64,000 nt of DNA from contig CP142453.1 in the NCBI GenBank assembly GCA_038049695.1, positions 21,146,001 to 21,210,000 of the forward strand. Direction: 5' to 3'. Source of the DNA: Cinnamomum chago (taxonomy: Eukaryota > Streptophyta > Magnoliopsida > Laurales > Lauraceae). A program made the translations under genes and the position numbers. The notes below the pieces were generated by a model, which was given only the letters and a program-made list of their open reading frames with translations, made no database searches and was not told where the DNA came from. Below are positions 33,427 through 45,544 of this stretch, in pieces. Within the stretch, counting starts at the first letter, position 1. Every line of letters starts with the position of its first letter.

Positions 33427-36400
33427 GGGAGATGCTCCTATGAGAGTTATTCTCACGGTACTGTGAGAGTAAAGGTTGGGCGCCTTCACATTTAGGCTGT
33501 TGGCATTGGATATGGATGGGCCCTCACCCTTACTCTCACAGAACCGTGAGAATAACTCTCATAGGAGCATCTTCCTCTCTCTCTCTCTCTATATATATAT
33601 AAATATAAATAAAATATTCTGTTCGACTGAGTTACAGAGAGCCTGACCTCAAAATAGGATTGATTAGAAAAGAACTTGCAAAAAGATGACTCTAAATGGA
33701 GGGGGCCAGGCAATAATGAAGATGATGACTTACAATCTTTTGTATCTTTGATTTTTTTTCTTTTAAATAAATGTGGATGGCATATCTTTGATTTTTTCTT
33801 CAAGCACTCGTATTCACGCATTTGTGTGTGTTCCCATAGACTTAATAGAATGTATTGAGCTAAAATTAAACAAATCATTGGTGGTAGGTTCCTGTCTATC
33901 CTACAAAATGATGTATGGTATTTCCCATACCTAGCAAACCTAGACATGTGACTAAACTGTTTAACTTAAGAATGAAATGTTATTTGTTTTTTTAATTGGT
34001 TAAGAAGTTACCGATAAAACCAAAAAAGATGAAAGTGCAAGTTTATTACTTCTTTAAATTACATCCTTCAGAAACTGGTCCATATCAGCCAGTTGGGGCA
34101 TATTGTAATTGCATAGCAAAATACACTTCAATCATTACAGTTAACAAGATGTAATTGTTACTAGTAAGAAGCCATTTTAACACTAAAAACGACCATTCAT
34201 GCTCTTCAGTGGGAACCAAGATAGAATGTGCCACATCAAAAGGCTCGATGCAATTTTAAGAAACATGGCAAAATCTATCACACAAGTTCATGGTACAGAT
34301 TTGTTAGATTGTGACTGTGTTAGATATGTTGGTTTTGATGCAATTTCAATGAGATTCTCTATGCTTGGTGCTGATTATATTCTGATGCGAGATACACAAC
34401 AGCATTCAACAATGCATTGAACATTTACAAATTATTGCCTATCAAAAAATTGATTAATTGTTTCCTGAATTTTGAATCAGTTCTTCATGACCTGAGCTTA
34501 TGCATTATGACCAACTATATACAAGAAAGTGATCATCTGTTATTACTTACCTATCCTGCTGCTATGTGGCAGTCCTCCCTATTGTAAGAAAACACACATT
34601 TATATGATGAAATTCATATCCATATGTAGCTCAGAACAAGGTTATAGATGACCAAATAGTTTCTCTCGCAAAACTAAGCATGAGGTAATCTATGCATATT
34701 AGTGCTGCAAATGCAGGAACAAGCATGAAGAGCTCCATTTCATTATCCATCACAATTATGTGAGCTGCAATAGTTTAAATGTTTCATTAACAATGGAAAT
34801 GCACTGAATGTTTTTCTTCTATAAACCACAAAATGTTATATATTCATGATGAAGGTAGCATTATACAACTAATTTCATGAATTGCATTTTCATCTGAACA
34901 ATCTTCCATGGAAAGGGAGAAAAAGGAAATAGAAAAACCATCGAGCACACATGAATAGTTGACTTGACCTAATGTCCATTTTTTTTTTCCAGCCAAGCAG
35001 TGAAGTCTTGGCTAGGGGCACAGTGGTGCTTTTATTATTGCAGGGCCCAACACCGTCTTGTAATTTCAAACAATTAGATGGTTTATGATCCTGGGTTTGG
35101 ACCACAGTTTTGGAAAATAGGAGAAAACTAATACTGAATGCAAATGCTTTTTTTTTTTTTTTGATAACCTGAATGCAAATTATTTTGATATCGAAAATTC
35201 AAATTCCAGATATTTTTTTGTCCTTGTAAACAAACAGTTATATCGTCTATTTTTGCTGTGATTTTGGTAAATTTTCTATTCTATCATCATTAATTGGGGA
35301 CACTGTATATTGTTCTGTTGTATTAACCCATTAAAGCCATTGTGTGTAGCTTCCTTTTCCTACCAATTTGTCATCATTTTAAATTTTCTAAATCCTTTTC
35401 ACAGTTTCCACGAAATCTAGAAGAGCATGGTTCATTGTCATCTGCCCGCACTACAGATTCTTCACTCTCTATGGGACTCCTGGTTGACACGAACCCTGAT
35501 ACGTACCGAGCACCTCCTGCACCATTGCCATATGATGTGGATTTGGGACGCCCACGAGCTTCTTCTGGCATTCTAGTTAACAGTGGCAACAAGCTTGGTA
35601 CAGTGCAGGCAGCAGATTCCCAGTCTGTTGGAGAAGCATTAACTGATAGTGGGTTAAAAAGTTCAGTTGCACGCGAAGAACTGGAGGCATTGGACTGCAA
35701 GAATGAAACAGATGATAAACAGGGCTCCCCGAAAGTGGACGAAGTTGAACCATCAAAATTGTGTGAATCTATTGTTCTGGCAACAAATGAGGAAGATGTT
35801 TGCCCTACCTGTCTTGAAGGTACTCATCTCCTAACTTTTGGACACCCAATGACCTTTTCTTCAATGAGTTTCAACATTTGATTGCTTCATTACTGTCAAT
35901 TGGGACTGTAACTTGGCCATTGGCCAGGCCGAGTCTTGTCCATGCGTAGCTAATGTATGGAGTTGGCCCTAGGCCAAGATTGCCAAGTATTGGACCTGAT
36001 AATGTTTATATTTGATATGAGTTTTTCCTTGGCATCTATTTGGACCTTGTGCATACATGAACCCTCCAGATTCCTTATTTGGCTTGAAAAGTCAGATTCC
36101 GAGACCCATGCAAGACCCATCCTTTGTGCATTACTCTGTCTTAGAGGGCTGGATCATGCAATCCTACTGGAAATTGAAGTTAGATTTATATAGTGTTAGT
36201 AAGCTCAAATGCAAATTGTTGAATGGCTTGCTGTCATTAGCTGCTTAAGACTTCAGGTGAATGGAGTCTCCTAGTTCTGAATTTGATTATAGTCACTTGC
36301 AGACTTGCAGTGAAGATTATATGATGCTGATCGTAATATTAATATGTTTGATCAATAAACCAAACCAAACCAAGCCTTTTCCCACTAGGTGGGGTCGGCT

Positions 36401-39400
36401 ATATGGATTTGATGACGCCAATCAAATCTGTTTGGGGCCATGTCCTCCGTTAAATCCATGTAGGCAAGGTTATGTGTAATAGTTTCTTTCCAACTTCTCT
36501 TGGGTCTCCCTCTCTCTCTCATACTTTGGGCAATCTCCATGCTTTCACACATTTTAACAGTTGCCTCCGTTGAGCACCTTCTAACATGGCCGAACCATCT
36601 CAGTCGATTTTCTCTCATTTTATCTTTAATCGGTGCTATTCCTACTTTGCCCCTAATATGTTTGATCAATAATGGTAAATTAAATATTAGTGAGAGAAGT
36701 CCATACATCATACAAGGAAAACAAAAAACAAAAAGGAAAAATGTGAAGGTATAGAAGCGTTATGCCCAACATGATAACAAACTACACGATAGGAGTGACC
36801 AATAATGACGTCCTGTTTGCCCCCTAGTTAGAGTATCTGCCATGCCATTTGCATATCGAGCCACATGGTGAAAGACCACCTGACGTGAAGCAACCAGCAC
36901 TTAAAATTGAAATTTACAAGGGCCATGCCATTTGCAGATTGACCCACAGGGCGAAACACCACTCAACACGAGGCACCCGACACTTAAATTTGAAATTTCC
37001 TAGGGCCTGGATCAGCAAGAGTTCACCCGTGAAATAGCATTGAATGATTCTCTTTCGACCACTAGACGATGCCGATGATAATATTACTGTTCCTGCAGCT
37101 GTAATTGTTATATGGTTTTATTTTAGGTCATAACCTTAGTATGAATAACTGTAACCCTACAAAGCTTTTTCGCTCTGGCAACCAAATATATTTTGCTGAT
37201 TGATTTTCCAAACAATTGAGTAATGAGAAATTCAATTCAATAAAAAGATTAAATACAATGAAGACGAGCATCCTAACATACGAAAAGCAGTCCCTTTGTG
37301 TATATGCTTTATTCAAGCACCCAAGGCACAGTTCAAAGGTGGTCACTGTCACAACCACAAGGTTGTGGGCTTAAATTGTGTTACCTTGGGAAAAAATGCT
37401 CTCTCAGTACTCTCTTCGGCTGTGGTTTTTGTGATGTGGTTTTGGTGATTTCGTCCCTCTTATGTATGCTTTCATCAAATAGAAGGCACTAAGGACACAT
37501 TTGGATACTGGTAAACCAAGTGCATGTAATTCAGTTTATGCGTAAAGGAGGGTGCATGTGTTTGGATGACCTGCATGGTTGAAAATATTGGTTGAGATGT
37601 ACCAGGTATCAATCGACACCAGTGCCATATTTTGATACTATATTGATATCAGTGCATACAGCTGTATGTCTTTGATGTTATTGTCGTTATCTGCCAACAA
37701 TCCTTTATAAGCCTTCTTTTGAACTCTTTAGGGCATTTTCATCTTGCAACCATGTTTCCACACTTCTTTATCATCATTTCTACCTTCTTTTAATTGTGTG
37801 GAAACGAATCAGTGTTCATCAATTATAAAGAAACTAAAAATAATCAGTGTCCTTTCAATGGAATTTTAAAAAGCAGCATGCAGACTTTGGCTTAAGTGAG
37901 ATTCATGAAGCTATGTGTACGGTTTTTTTTTTTTTTTTTTGGTGGGGGGTGGTGGTGGGTGTGGGTGGGTGGAATTTTTTTTTGAAGAAATAGGCTGGAA
38001 TGGATTAGTACTTTGTTCTTTTGAGCAATACGTGAAAGATTTGGGGATCTCAATGCCTAATCTAGTTTCTTTTGGAAACTTTCATCTCATATATATATAT
38101 ATTCAAGTGCCTCTAATGCACTGATTATAGATGAGTTAACCTCTCATATTTAAGAGGAGGTGGCTTTGTGTATGTTGTTTGCAAATGATATAGTGTTGGT
38201 GGAGGAATCAAGAGATTGTGTGAATGCAAAACTTGCGAGATGATAGAAGGCTTTAGAATCTAGAGGCTTTAAAATGAGTTGTACTGAGAAAGAATTTATG
38301 GATTGCAACTTCAGTGGGTATATACAAAGAGTTGAAACTAGTGTGAGAATTGAAGCACAGGAGATACCACAGAGATTCAATCTGTTACCTTGACTTGATC
38401 ATTGGTAAGGATTGTGAGATTGATGAAGATGTTGAACATCAGATAAAAGCGGGATAGTTGAAGCGGAGACATGCTTCTATAGTGCTTTGTGATCTCGGCG
38501 CATGCTCACAAGATTCAAGGGAAATTTTATAAGACAACAATTAGATCAGCTATGGCCTATGAAGCATAATGTTGGCCAATGTAGAAGTAACATATGTACA
38601 AAATGGATGTAGCAAAGATGAGAATGTTGAGGTGGATGTGTGGTAAAACTAGGAAGGATAAAATTGGAAATGAGTGCTTTCGAGAGCATTTAGGGGTATC
38701 ATCAATAGAGGATAAAATTAAAGAAATCCGTTTGAGATGGTTTGGGCATGTCCAATGTAAGCTGACAATGGCGCTCGTAAGGTAAAGTTTAACTATACAG
38801 GCGGGTGACCTATCAAGGGGAAGGGGTAGGCCGAAGAGGACGTGGATGGAGGTAGTAAAAATAGTTACAAAAAAGTGCAATCATCTGAGGATTTGACCCA
38901 GGATAGATCGGATTGGAGAAACATAATGCATTAGAGTGACTTAGATTTGACTCAGATTGTTTGTTTGCATTAGATTTAATGATTTTGTGCCAACATTCAT
39001 TACTATTTTTCATTTTTCTGTTAGGAAAAATTAGTATTTTTTGGAATCTTTTAATTTTTCCCAAGTTACTTGAAGAGAAAGTGATGAATTAGACCTTCAC
39101 TGATAGATCCAGCTTTCTAAGCTTTTTGAACAGATCCGTGTAGTTTGGATTTATTACTCATGTTTCAGTTTGTTTTTTTTAGATTGTAAAAAAGTAATTT
39201 ATGAAATTATATTTCATGTCTTTATCTTCCATCCAGACCTTAAAGAGTGCTCAAGTCCCTGTTGTTTAATCCATGAATGTAAATCTTAATCATATTTTCA
39301 GTTTCAGATTTATTTGTAATATTATAAAAAATATTTTATTTTTTGATAAATCATCAATGAAACCTTATTTTTAGGATTCTGTCTTCTATGTAGCTGATAT

Positions 39401-42400
39401 AAATGCCCAAATCCTTGTGTTTTAGGTCATGAATGTAAACTTGTATCATAATTATTTTTGGATTTATTGTAACATTATATTATAAAATTTAGTTTTAAAT
39501 GATTAGTTATTTTTCAAAATTCTATTGGGGTATTTTGTTATATAGTTAGTTGTTTTGATTCAGTCGTTTTAATCTCGTTTCCATTGCACCCGACTTTCTA
39601 TTTAATATGTAGGAAACTGGCAAGTTTGACAGTACTGCATTGATTTAATCACCCAATGACCTGAGGATAGATTTTGTCTTTTCCGTGTAAGTAACTTTTA
39701 CTCAAAATTTTTCTACCACTGGATCTCACGAGACCACAGGTTGGGAGCTCCAAATAGTTGATTGGGTGCTCTTTAACCTTATAGTTCCCCCTGCTGGCCA
39801 ACAAACAATTGCACTATGTTTTTCCTAGTAGCCTACCGCCACCATCATTTTCTTAATTGATTGATCATCAAACTCAATGCCACCTTGTTAACATTGACAC
39901 CTCGTCAAATGTAGTTGAACCAAAAACCCACATCATCCGCAAACTATAAATTAGTCCCAACTTTGCTTTCATTGGCTGCATCGTACTTTGTAATGAAACG
40001 AAGCCATAGAATAAAATATCGCAGCGTACTGGCCGATATGTAGCTGGTATCAGTTAATACCAGCACACTGCATTGTCTGTTCTGGTATAGTCTCGTACCG
40101 CAAACACTCTCCAACATATGGGTTGTCTACTTGTCTTAGCCACATTGGTAGTAATTTCTCAGTCAATTGGCCCACAAAAGGTTCTTTTCTTCCCCCCCTT
40201 TTGCCTTTTTTGGCTTCTTCCTTGTAACAAAATCATCTACCTCCTTTCACCTTGTGAGAGCTTTTTTTTTTGTGAGAGAAAAAAGACACTAGGTGTTGTG
40301 AAAAAAACACTGGAGGTGCTATGCAGACTTTGGCTTGAGCAAGCTTTACAATGTTGCATCCAGTTTTATTTTATAAGGTTTTCTTTAAGAAATTAGTTAG
40401 AATGGGTTGACTGTATGTTTCTAAGGGGATGGCAATTTTTTATTTGATATTTTCGAAATTTTCATGTATTTAATATGAGCTTATGTAACTTTTTTTTTTT
40501 TCTAAATATGCCTAAGTTACATGCGAGCATGTGTTGGAGTGGCTTAGATTTGGCTTGAGGTTGTTAGTTTTCCTTAGATCTAATGATTTTCAGCCAAGAT
40601 TTATTAATATTATGCATTATTTGCTAAGATAGATTGGGGCTTTTCTCATATCATTTGATTTTTCTCAAATCTTATGATTTTTGAAATGTAAATGCCTGAT
40701 ACCAAGTTGAAGTCTTCCAGATGTGAAAAAAATTAGTGTAATACATAAAAAATTTAATAGAAGTGAAGGTGGTGTAAGAGAAGAAGAAAGAAGTGGGTTT
40801 TTAAGAAGAAAATTTCTGGATATCACCACTTGGGCTGGATGACGAGACTATGCTTTTATAATGTGGATTTTTTGCAAATTACAAAACCCACTTTAAGTTT
40901 TCAAAATCACAAAATGGTCCCTTCTTTTTTACTAAATTACAAATAAGTCCCTGCGCAGTCTAGACATGTAGTAGTCCCCAAATTCATGGCAGAAAATTCC
41001 TAAAGAGGAAGGACCAGCAGAAAATACAGTGCAAAAGGCAGAAGTAAACAAGAGAAGTGGATTGTCTAGCTCAGCAAGGGGTTGATCAATCATGTAATTT
41101 AAATCCTCATGTTATGTAGGTGTGATAGGTGTCTTGTACATATCTCTGATACCGATACACTCACATCTGGTGCTTCTTTCGTTGTACTTCATTGTATCTT
41201 CCTTTCATATTTATATAGGTTAAAGTTATTTAAAAAAAAAGAAGAGAATATTGCCCAAGTTCCACAAACTCGTGTATAACTTCCAGCCACATTATAGTTG
41301 AACGACATCATAAAATTCCTCAAAACTGAATGTCTAACAATGCTTATTTAATTCAAGCAAACGACCCTGTTGTCAATCCTATCCTTGCATCGAATGGATA
41401 GTATCTCACCCCTTTAATATTAATACACTTCTTTACGTAGAGTCCAATTCAAGGTAAATAAAGAAATAACTCAGCAGGTTCCTAACTACTAGGAAAGGAG
41501 ACTGTGCCCAGGAATCTTGTTGGCTTTAAATTTGTGTGTTAGGGCTCCTGATTGCTAACAATTCTAATCAATCTAGGGAAACAGTAGAAATTTTTGGGCT
41601 ATATCTTGACACAACTCTTTTATCTATCATCTATATTATTGAGAATAGCTCAAGGCTATGTATAGATTACAATAAAAGAAGTGTACTCAAACTAGGAAAC
41701 GTAATAATAGGAAACCTAATCCTAATCCCATCACAACTCTAGCTTAAAATAACTCAAATTTAAACAGATCCTAATTTTGGAAACTTACTTTCAAAATTAC
41801 AAATAAATTCATTGACCCAAAATTACAAATAAACCCAACTGTTTCTCAATAGAAACAAAAACTTCAATAGAGATTTCCCCATTCATACATCCTTCATGGA
41901 AGAAGTCCTAATGATAAAGCCAACTCTTTGTGATTCCTGCTTTCATTGTTGGGTTGCATAAAAAAATTTGTGCTGCATTGCCTTTTTTTGTTGTTTTCTT
42001 TTAGCAGCTTGATGACTGGATAGTGTTTCCACATTGAAAATAGCTTTACCATTCTTGCAATTGGACCAAAACAAATGATGATAAGTGCCTTGTGTTTTTG
42101 TTGCAGAGTATGATGCAGATAATCCAAGAATTATGACAAAATGTGACCATCATTTTCATCTTTCCTGCATTCTTGAATGGAAGGAAAGAAGTGATACCTG
42201 CCCAGTATGTGATAAGGTCAGCTTCATTGTCGGAATATTACTTGGTTCTTGATTAGTAGATCTGTCCTTTTAAAAATTTTTTGTTGCCTAATATCATTTG
42301 AGTTTTTTTTGATATGCTACAGAGTATGGAAACCCTGACACCTGCACATGGCCACTGCCCTATGTAGTATGCATTAAGTCAATTCAAACCCTCCAAATCC

Positions 42401-43617
42401 TTCACTGTTTATAGGGTGTAACCACCAAAAAAAAAAGAAAAGAATGGATAATCAACTGTCTGATCGTGTGGTGCCTGTTAAATGGAATATTAAAAATAAA
42501 AAAAAGTGGTCATTAAAGAAATGTTTTAAATTGGATGTCAGGATCAGCCAATCAATCAGTCCTTTTGCTTCTATGGAATGTGTACACTGGGTCATGAGGA
42601 CACTTAAATTGATAGGCGTCTGCCAGTTTGCCATTTTTAATCGATGCCATTTAGATTGACGCCGGTTGTAATCATTTGGTGGCTTTAAATTTTCATTAAT
42701 CAGTGAACGTGAATGAAATACAAAAATAGAGTCCAAGCTTAACACAAACATAGAGGGACCTGCTTCCTCCATCCCCAAAGATTCACTGTCGCTGCCAGTT
42801 GGAAAGACAACTTGTGATTTACCCCTCTAGACTCTGTGTTGCACAGGTAGGGATATTATGAATTCTCCATAGAAGATTATTGTCCAACCTACTTTTTGTT
42901 GTTGTTGGTTATGATTGAGGTTTTGGCATTGGTGTCATTGCGTCAACTTTGGTTCGTTTTGGCTTGGTCAGTCAAGAGCTGAAACCATTCGATTCAGTGA
43001 TGAGTCTGGACTGAATATTGGTCCTGTTTGGCTGGTTTGGATGAATAGATTGTTTCAGTCATTATTTGGATAATTTCAGCCACAAACAAGCTGAAATTCA
43101 GCTGGTTCCTAGAATTCATTCTTCTTTTTGCCTTTTCTTTTTCTTTTTGACAAATCATCTAATATGTTATTTAGGCTATGACATTGATTATCAGAGTCGA
43201 GAGCTACAATGAACGCTGTAATTTCACTTTGTCACATACACAAGTTATAAAACGCGTAGCATTTCTGATTGGTTAGAATGAAAATATTCCATTTTCAAAA
43301 ATTAATGTATGTAATGTTTATGTTACTTTCAGTGTAATATGTTCCAGTTTTTCTAATTACATATGCTATTTGTTTTTGTAAAAGTTGTTTCCAGATAGAA
43401 CTCCAAAATGAAATATTGGTTTTGCGAAATGACTGAAACGTTTCCGTTCAGAGCAAAAAATAAGTTGGGTCAAAACAAAATTGATTTCTTTTGCATTTTC
43501 TGTTTCGATCTAATATACTTTGACATGGTGTTCCATAAGCAGGTTCATATATTTTTAACGAGAAATTCTCCTATGTTGATACAGGAAATGGTATTTGACC
43601 TTGCCTTCGCTCAATAG
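32293..43617 (+). CDS. RHB1A: RING-H2 E3 ubiquitin ligase, RHB1A-like
   Basis: A small RING-type ubiquitin ligase. Four exons join in frame: 32293-32358, 35405-35819, 42107-42216 and 43585-43617, giving 207 residues. The start MGGCCCCPSR fits N-myristoylation plus palmitoylation, which would place it on membranes. The middle keeps the family words GLLVDTNPDTYRAPPAPLPYD and LGRP. The RING-H2 domain has Cys155, Cys158, Cys173, His175, His178, Cys181, Cys192 and Cys195, the complete C3H2C3 zinc set. It ends DKEMVFDLAFAQ. The last exon was chosen over an alternative at 42323 because EMVFD matches the family C-terminus. The introns are 3.0, 6.3 and 1.4 kb and hold a hairpin MITE and two LINE copies. 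The receptor kinase gene follows 1.9 kb downstream on the same strand, as I recall for At4g00335 and At4g00340. The substrate is unknown. Confidence 0.9.
33427..33574. mobile_element. Short hairpin MITE in RHB1A intron 1
   Basis: The 148-bp element has terminal inverted repeats of about 46 bp with two mismatches (GATGCTCCTATGAGAGTTAT at both ends). It lies between a (TA)n run on the left and a (CT)n/(TA)n run on the right. No clear target duplication can be read because the flanks are simple repeats. Its transcript would fold into a near-perfect hairpin. Confidence 0.85.
35146..35168 (-). mobile_element. 23-bp retroposed tail with 12-bp target duplication
   Basis: CTGAATGCAAAT occurs at 35134-35145 and 35169-35180. 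Between them is GTTATC plus a run of A on the minus strand, ending GC. This resembles the tail of the SINE family and parallels the insertion at 12560. Confidence 0.65.
36359..36653 (-). mobile_element. 5'-truncated LINE with 19-bp target duplication
   Basis: TAATATGTTTGATCAATAA occurs at 36340-36358 and 36654-36672. The minus strand between them encodes the C-terminal end of a plant L1-type ORF2, including ENRLRWFGHVRR and GRPKRSW and ending IHIADPT, then a 3' tail GCTTGGTTTGGTTTGGTTT. The 295-bp copy is truncated just upstream of the RLRWFGHV motif. The coding part is open, so it may be a fairly young insertion. It lies in RHB1A intron 2, antisense to the gene. Confidence 0.9.
38130..38940 (+). 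mobile_element. Decayed LINE, reverse-transcriptase to C-terminus
   Basis: The plus strand reads, with frame changes, CMLFANDIVLVEES (near 38170-38210; the catalytic FADD is now FAND), ESRGFKMSCTEKEFMDCNF, then KMRMLRWMCG, IRLRWFGHVQ and finally GRGRPKRTWMEV. Motif order and wording match the 3' half of the same L1-type ORF2 as the copy at 36359, but this copy has many stops. It lies in RHB1A intron 2 in sense orientation. Confidence 0.8.
39200..39490. repeat. Diverged tandem duplication of about 145 bp
   Basis: The halves 39200-39340 and 39345-39490 share the order of words TTCATGAATGTAAA..., ATCATAATT/ATCATATTTTC, GGATTTATTGTAACATTATA-like, and TTTGATAAATCATC/TTAAATGATTAG. The copies are clearly related but diverged. 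They lie in RHB1A intron 2. Confidence 0.5.
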
Positions 43618-45390
43618 CAGTTTGACATTCATGCAAAAAACAAAGATGTTATCAGCATCATAAACAGAGTGACTGAGAAAGTGTCGACAGACAGATGCAC
43701 AGTTCTTTGTATAGTAATGGTGGCGGCTCCATTTTAGTGGTGTTGTTTTTAGGGCTGCTTTCATTTTTCAAATTGTCTTCTACAATTGTGGTTTTAGTCT
43801 CTTGGATTTGCAGGAAGGTAAGGGGAGTCAAAAACACAATATTTGGCATTCACCTTGTATTTTCTCCTTGCAAAAATGAAAAAGGGAGTTACGATGAGCT
43901 GGAATCAGATGCAAGTCAAGGATTTTGTGACAGAATCATAGTTTCTGCCTTTTCTGGTAATTTGTTGTTTTTTTTTTTTTTGGTTTTCTTCTTTGTACAG
44001 ATTTTAGACGCCGCCGCAGCTTATTGTTCTTCTGTGCTGGATCTGTAATATTGTATATGATTTGTTCGGGATGACTTCACATCACTAGTTAATGGATAAA
44101 TTCTCATAATGATCAAATAAAATTGGTGTATAGAATTTACATAATAACAGAATGAAAACTGTATTTTCTATTCTCCTAGAGTAGTTGTAATTGAAATCAT
44201 GATTGCCGGGGTCTGCTTGCCCTTGTTCTTTGTAGGTGGGGGAGTCCTTCAGCTCATTCATTTGTTGGGGCATTCCATGAACTTGAACACTCTGCTTGAT
44301 GTTGAGCTCAGATTCTCTTCTCAAAACCAAAGTGTGCCGCCTCAGATGCTGATGAGTCTATCCAACCTGCCAGATTTGGAATTTACCTAAATTCAGCTCT
44401 ACCAGTCAAATTTTAACCATTCGGCCCAAGGTTTAAAATGGACGGTGTACCCCACTGTTTTGAGCAATATAATCCCTGTTCAATGTCAAGTGTCCATTGG
44501 CAGTTGGTAAATAAACTTTGGCCAATTTCTTCCACAAACTGAATGGTCACGAAAACTTGATGTTTACATAGTTCCTCTAATTTGGAAAGTTTTCTTTGAC
44601 CTGTTTGCCTTCTAGATTTTAGTTTGTCTTGAGACTCTTGGCTTAGAATCATTGCCACTAGGTTTGGAGATTAAAAAAGTCTTTAATAGGAAGTTGAAAT
44701 TCACTATCTTCGTATGAAACCAGAGGCAAGATGTTACAAGCATAGATGGATGAATGGTATCTGATTCCCCACGGGCAGCCATTTTTGGAAGTCTTTTTCA
44801 TGGGTAGGTAAAGGGAGCACCACAGACCATATAATCTTCTCAAGTACTCATTGCCATTTCCCAATCAATTAATAATGTCCCCCTCACACTTAAGCTGGGC
44901 ATCTGACTAATAATGTGATTAGTAAAATCTTACACTAATAATAATCATGTAATGTGCTATGTCACTGTGGAACCAACTCTTATTAAAGTAAAATTTGAAG
45001 ATGTTTCATTGAAGCAATCCATCTTTCACGAGCTACTCCATACTAAAATTTTTTCAAATTTAATTTATTTGAACTCTAATCAAGTCCTTAACAATATTTT
45101 TTTATACACGGCCGAGTTTTCAAATTCATCCAACCTAGTGGGTAGTTGAGTTGAGCTTTCATCCGAGTCATCCAACTTGACCCGACCTAGTGGGTTTTTA
45201 GTTGATTGTTACCTAATCCTAACCAAACCTTTTTTTTCTTTCCGTTTTTGTCCACTATTCAAAACAGAAGCCAATGACCATCAATGTCATCCTTGTAATA
45301 TAAGGCAAAGTCGAGGGGGTAACTACAAACAGAAAATCCACTTTCTGTCCACCTCTGGGAATCAAAATCAAAATCTTCTTACGCAGAGTG
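43618..45390. other. Region between RHB1A and the receptor kinase
   Basis: The first few hundred bases should be the RHB1A 3'UTR; AATAAA occurs at 44116. The rest is AT-rich and holds no recognisable gene. Short frames up to 117 residues here lack any family features. Confidence 0.4.
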
Positions 45391-45398
45391 TTTCTGCT

Positions 45399-45409
45399 CC
45401 ACTTTATAA
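45399..45409 (+). promoter_or_regulatory. TATA-like box for the receptor kinase gene
   Basis: ACTTTATAATC lies about 140 bp upstream of the start codon and is followed by a TC-rich leader typical of plant genes. The call rests on motif and spacing only. Confidence 0.4.
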
Positions 45410-45544
45410 TCTTTTCATCACTTCACTTCACTGTGAAGATCGGTCCAAACACAAACAAGAATCCTCTCCATCTCTCTCATCCAATCTTCCATCTTTCTGA
45501 TCTCCATTCTCTTCCTACTTCCATGTCGAAGATTTCCACGAAAA

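Noticed and set aside
36385..36711. Independent 108-residue minus-strand gene
   Set aside because: It is the ORF2 tail of a truncated LINE running into flanking DNA; the 19-bp target duplication shows the borders.
42323..42368. Alternative last exon for the RING gene (after TGCTACAG)
   Set aside because: It reads in frame to a stop but gives a C-terminus unlike the family; the exon at 43585 gives the conserved EMVFD ending.
43695..44048. Plus-strand frame of 117 residues after the RING gene
   Set aside because: It lies in the probable 3'UTR, has long hydrophobic poly-Phe from T runs and no recognisable domain.
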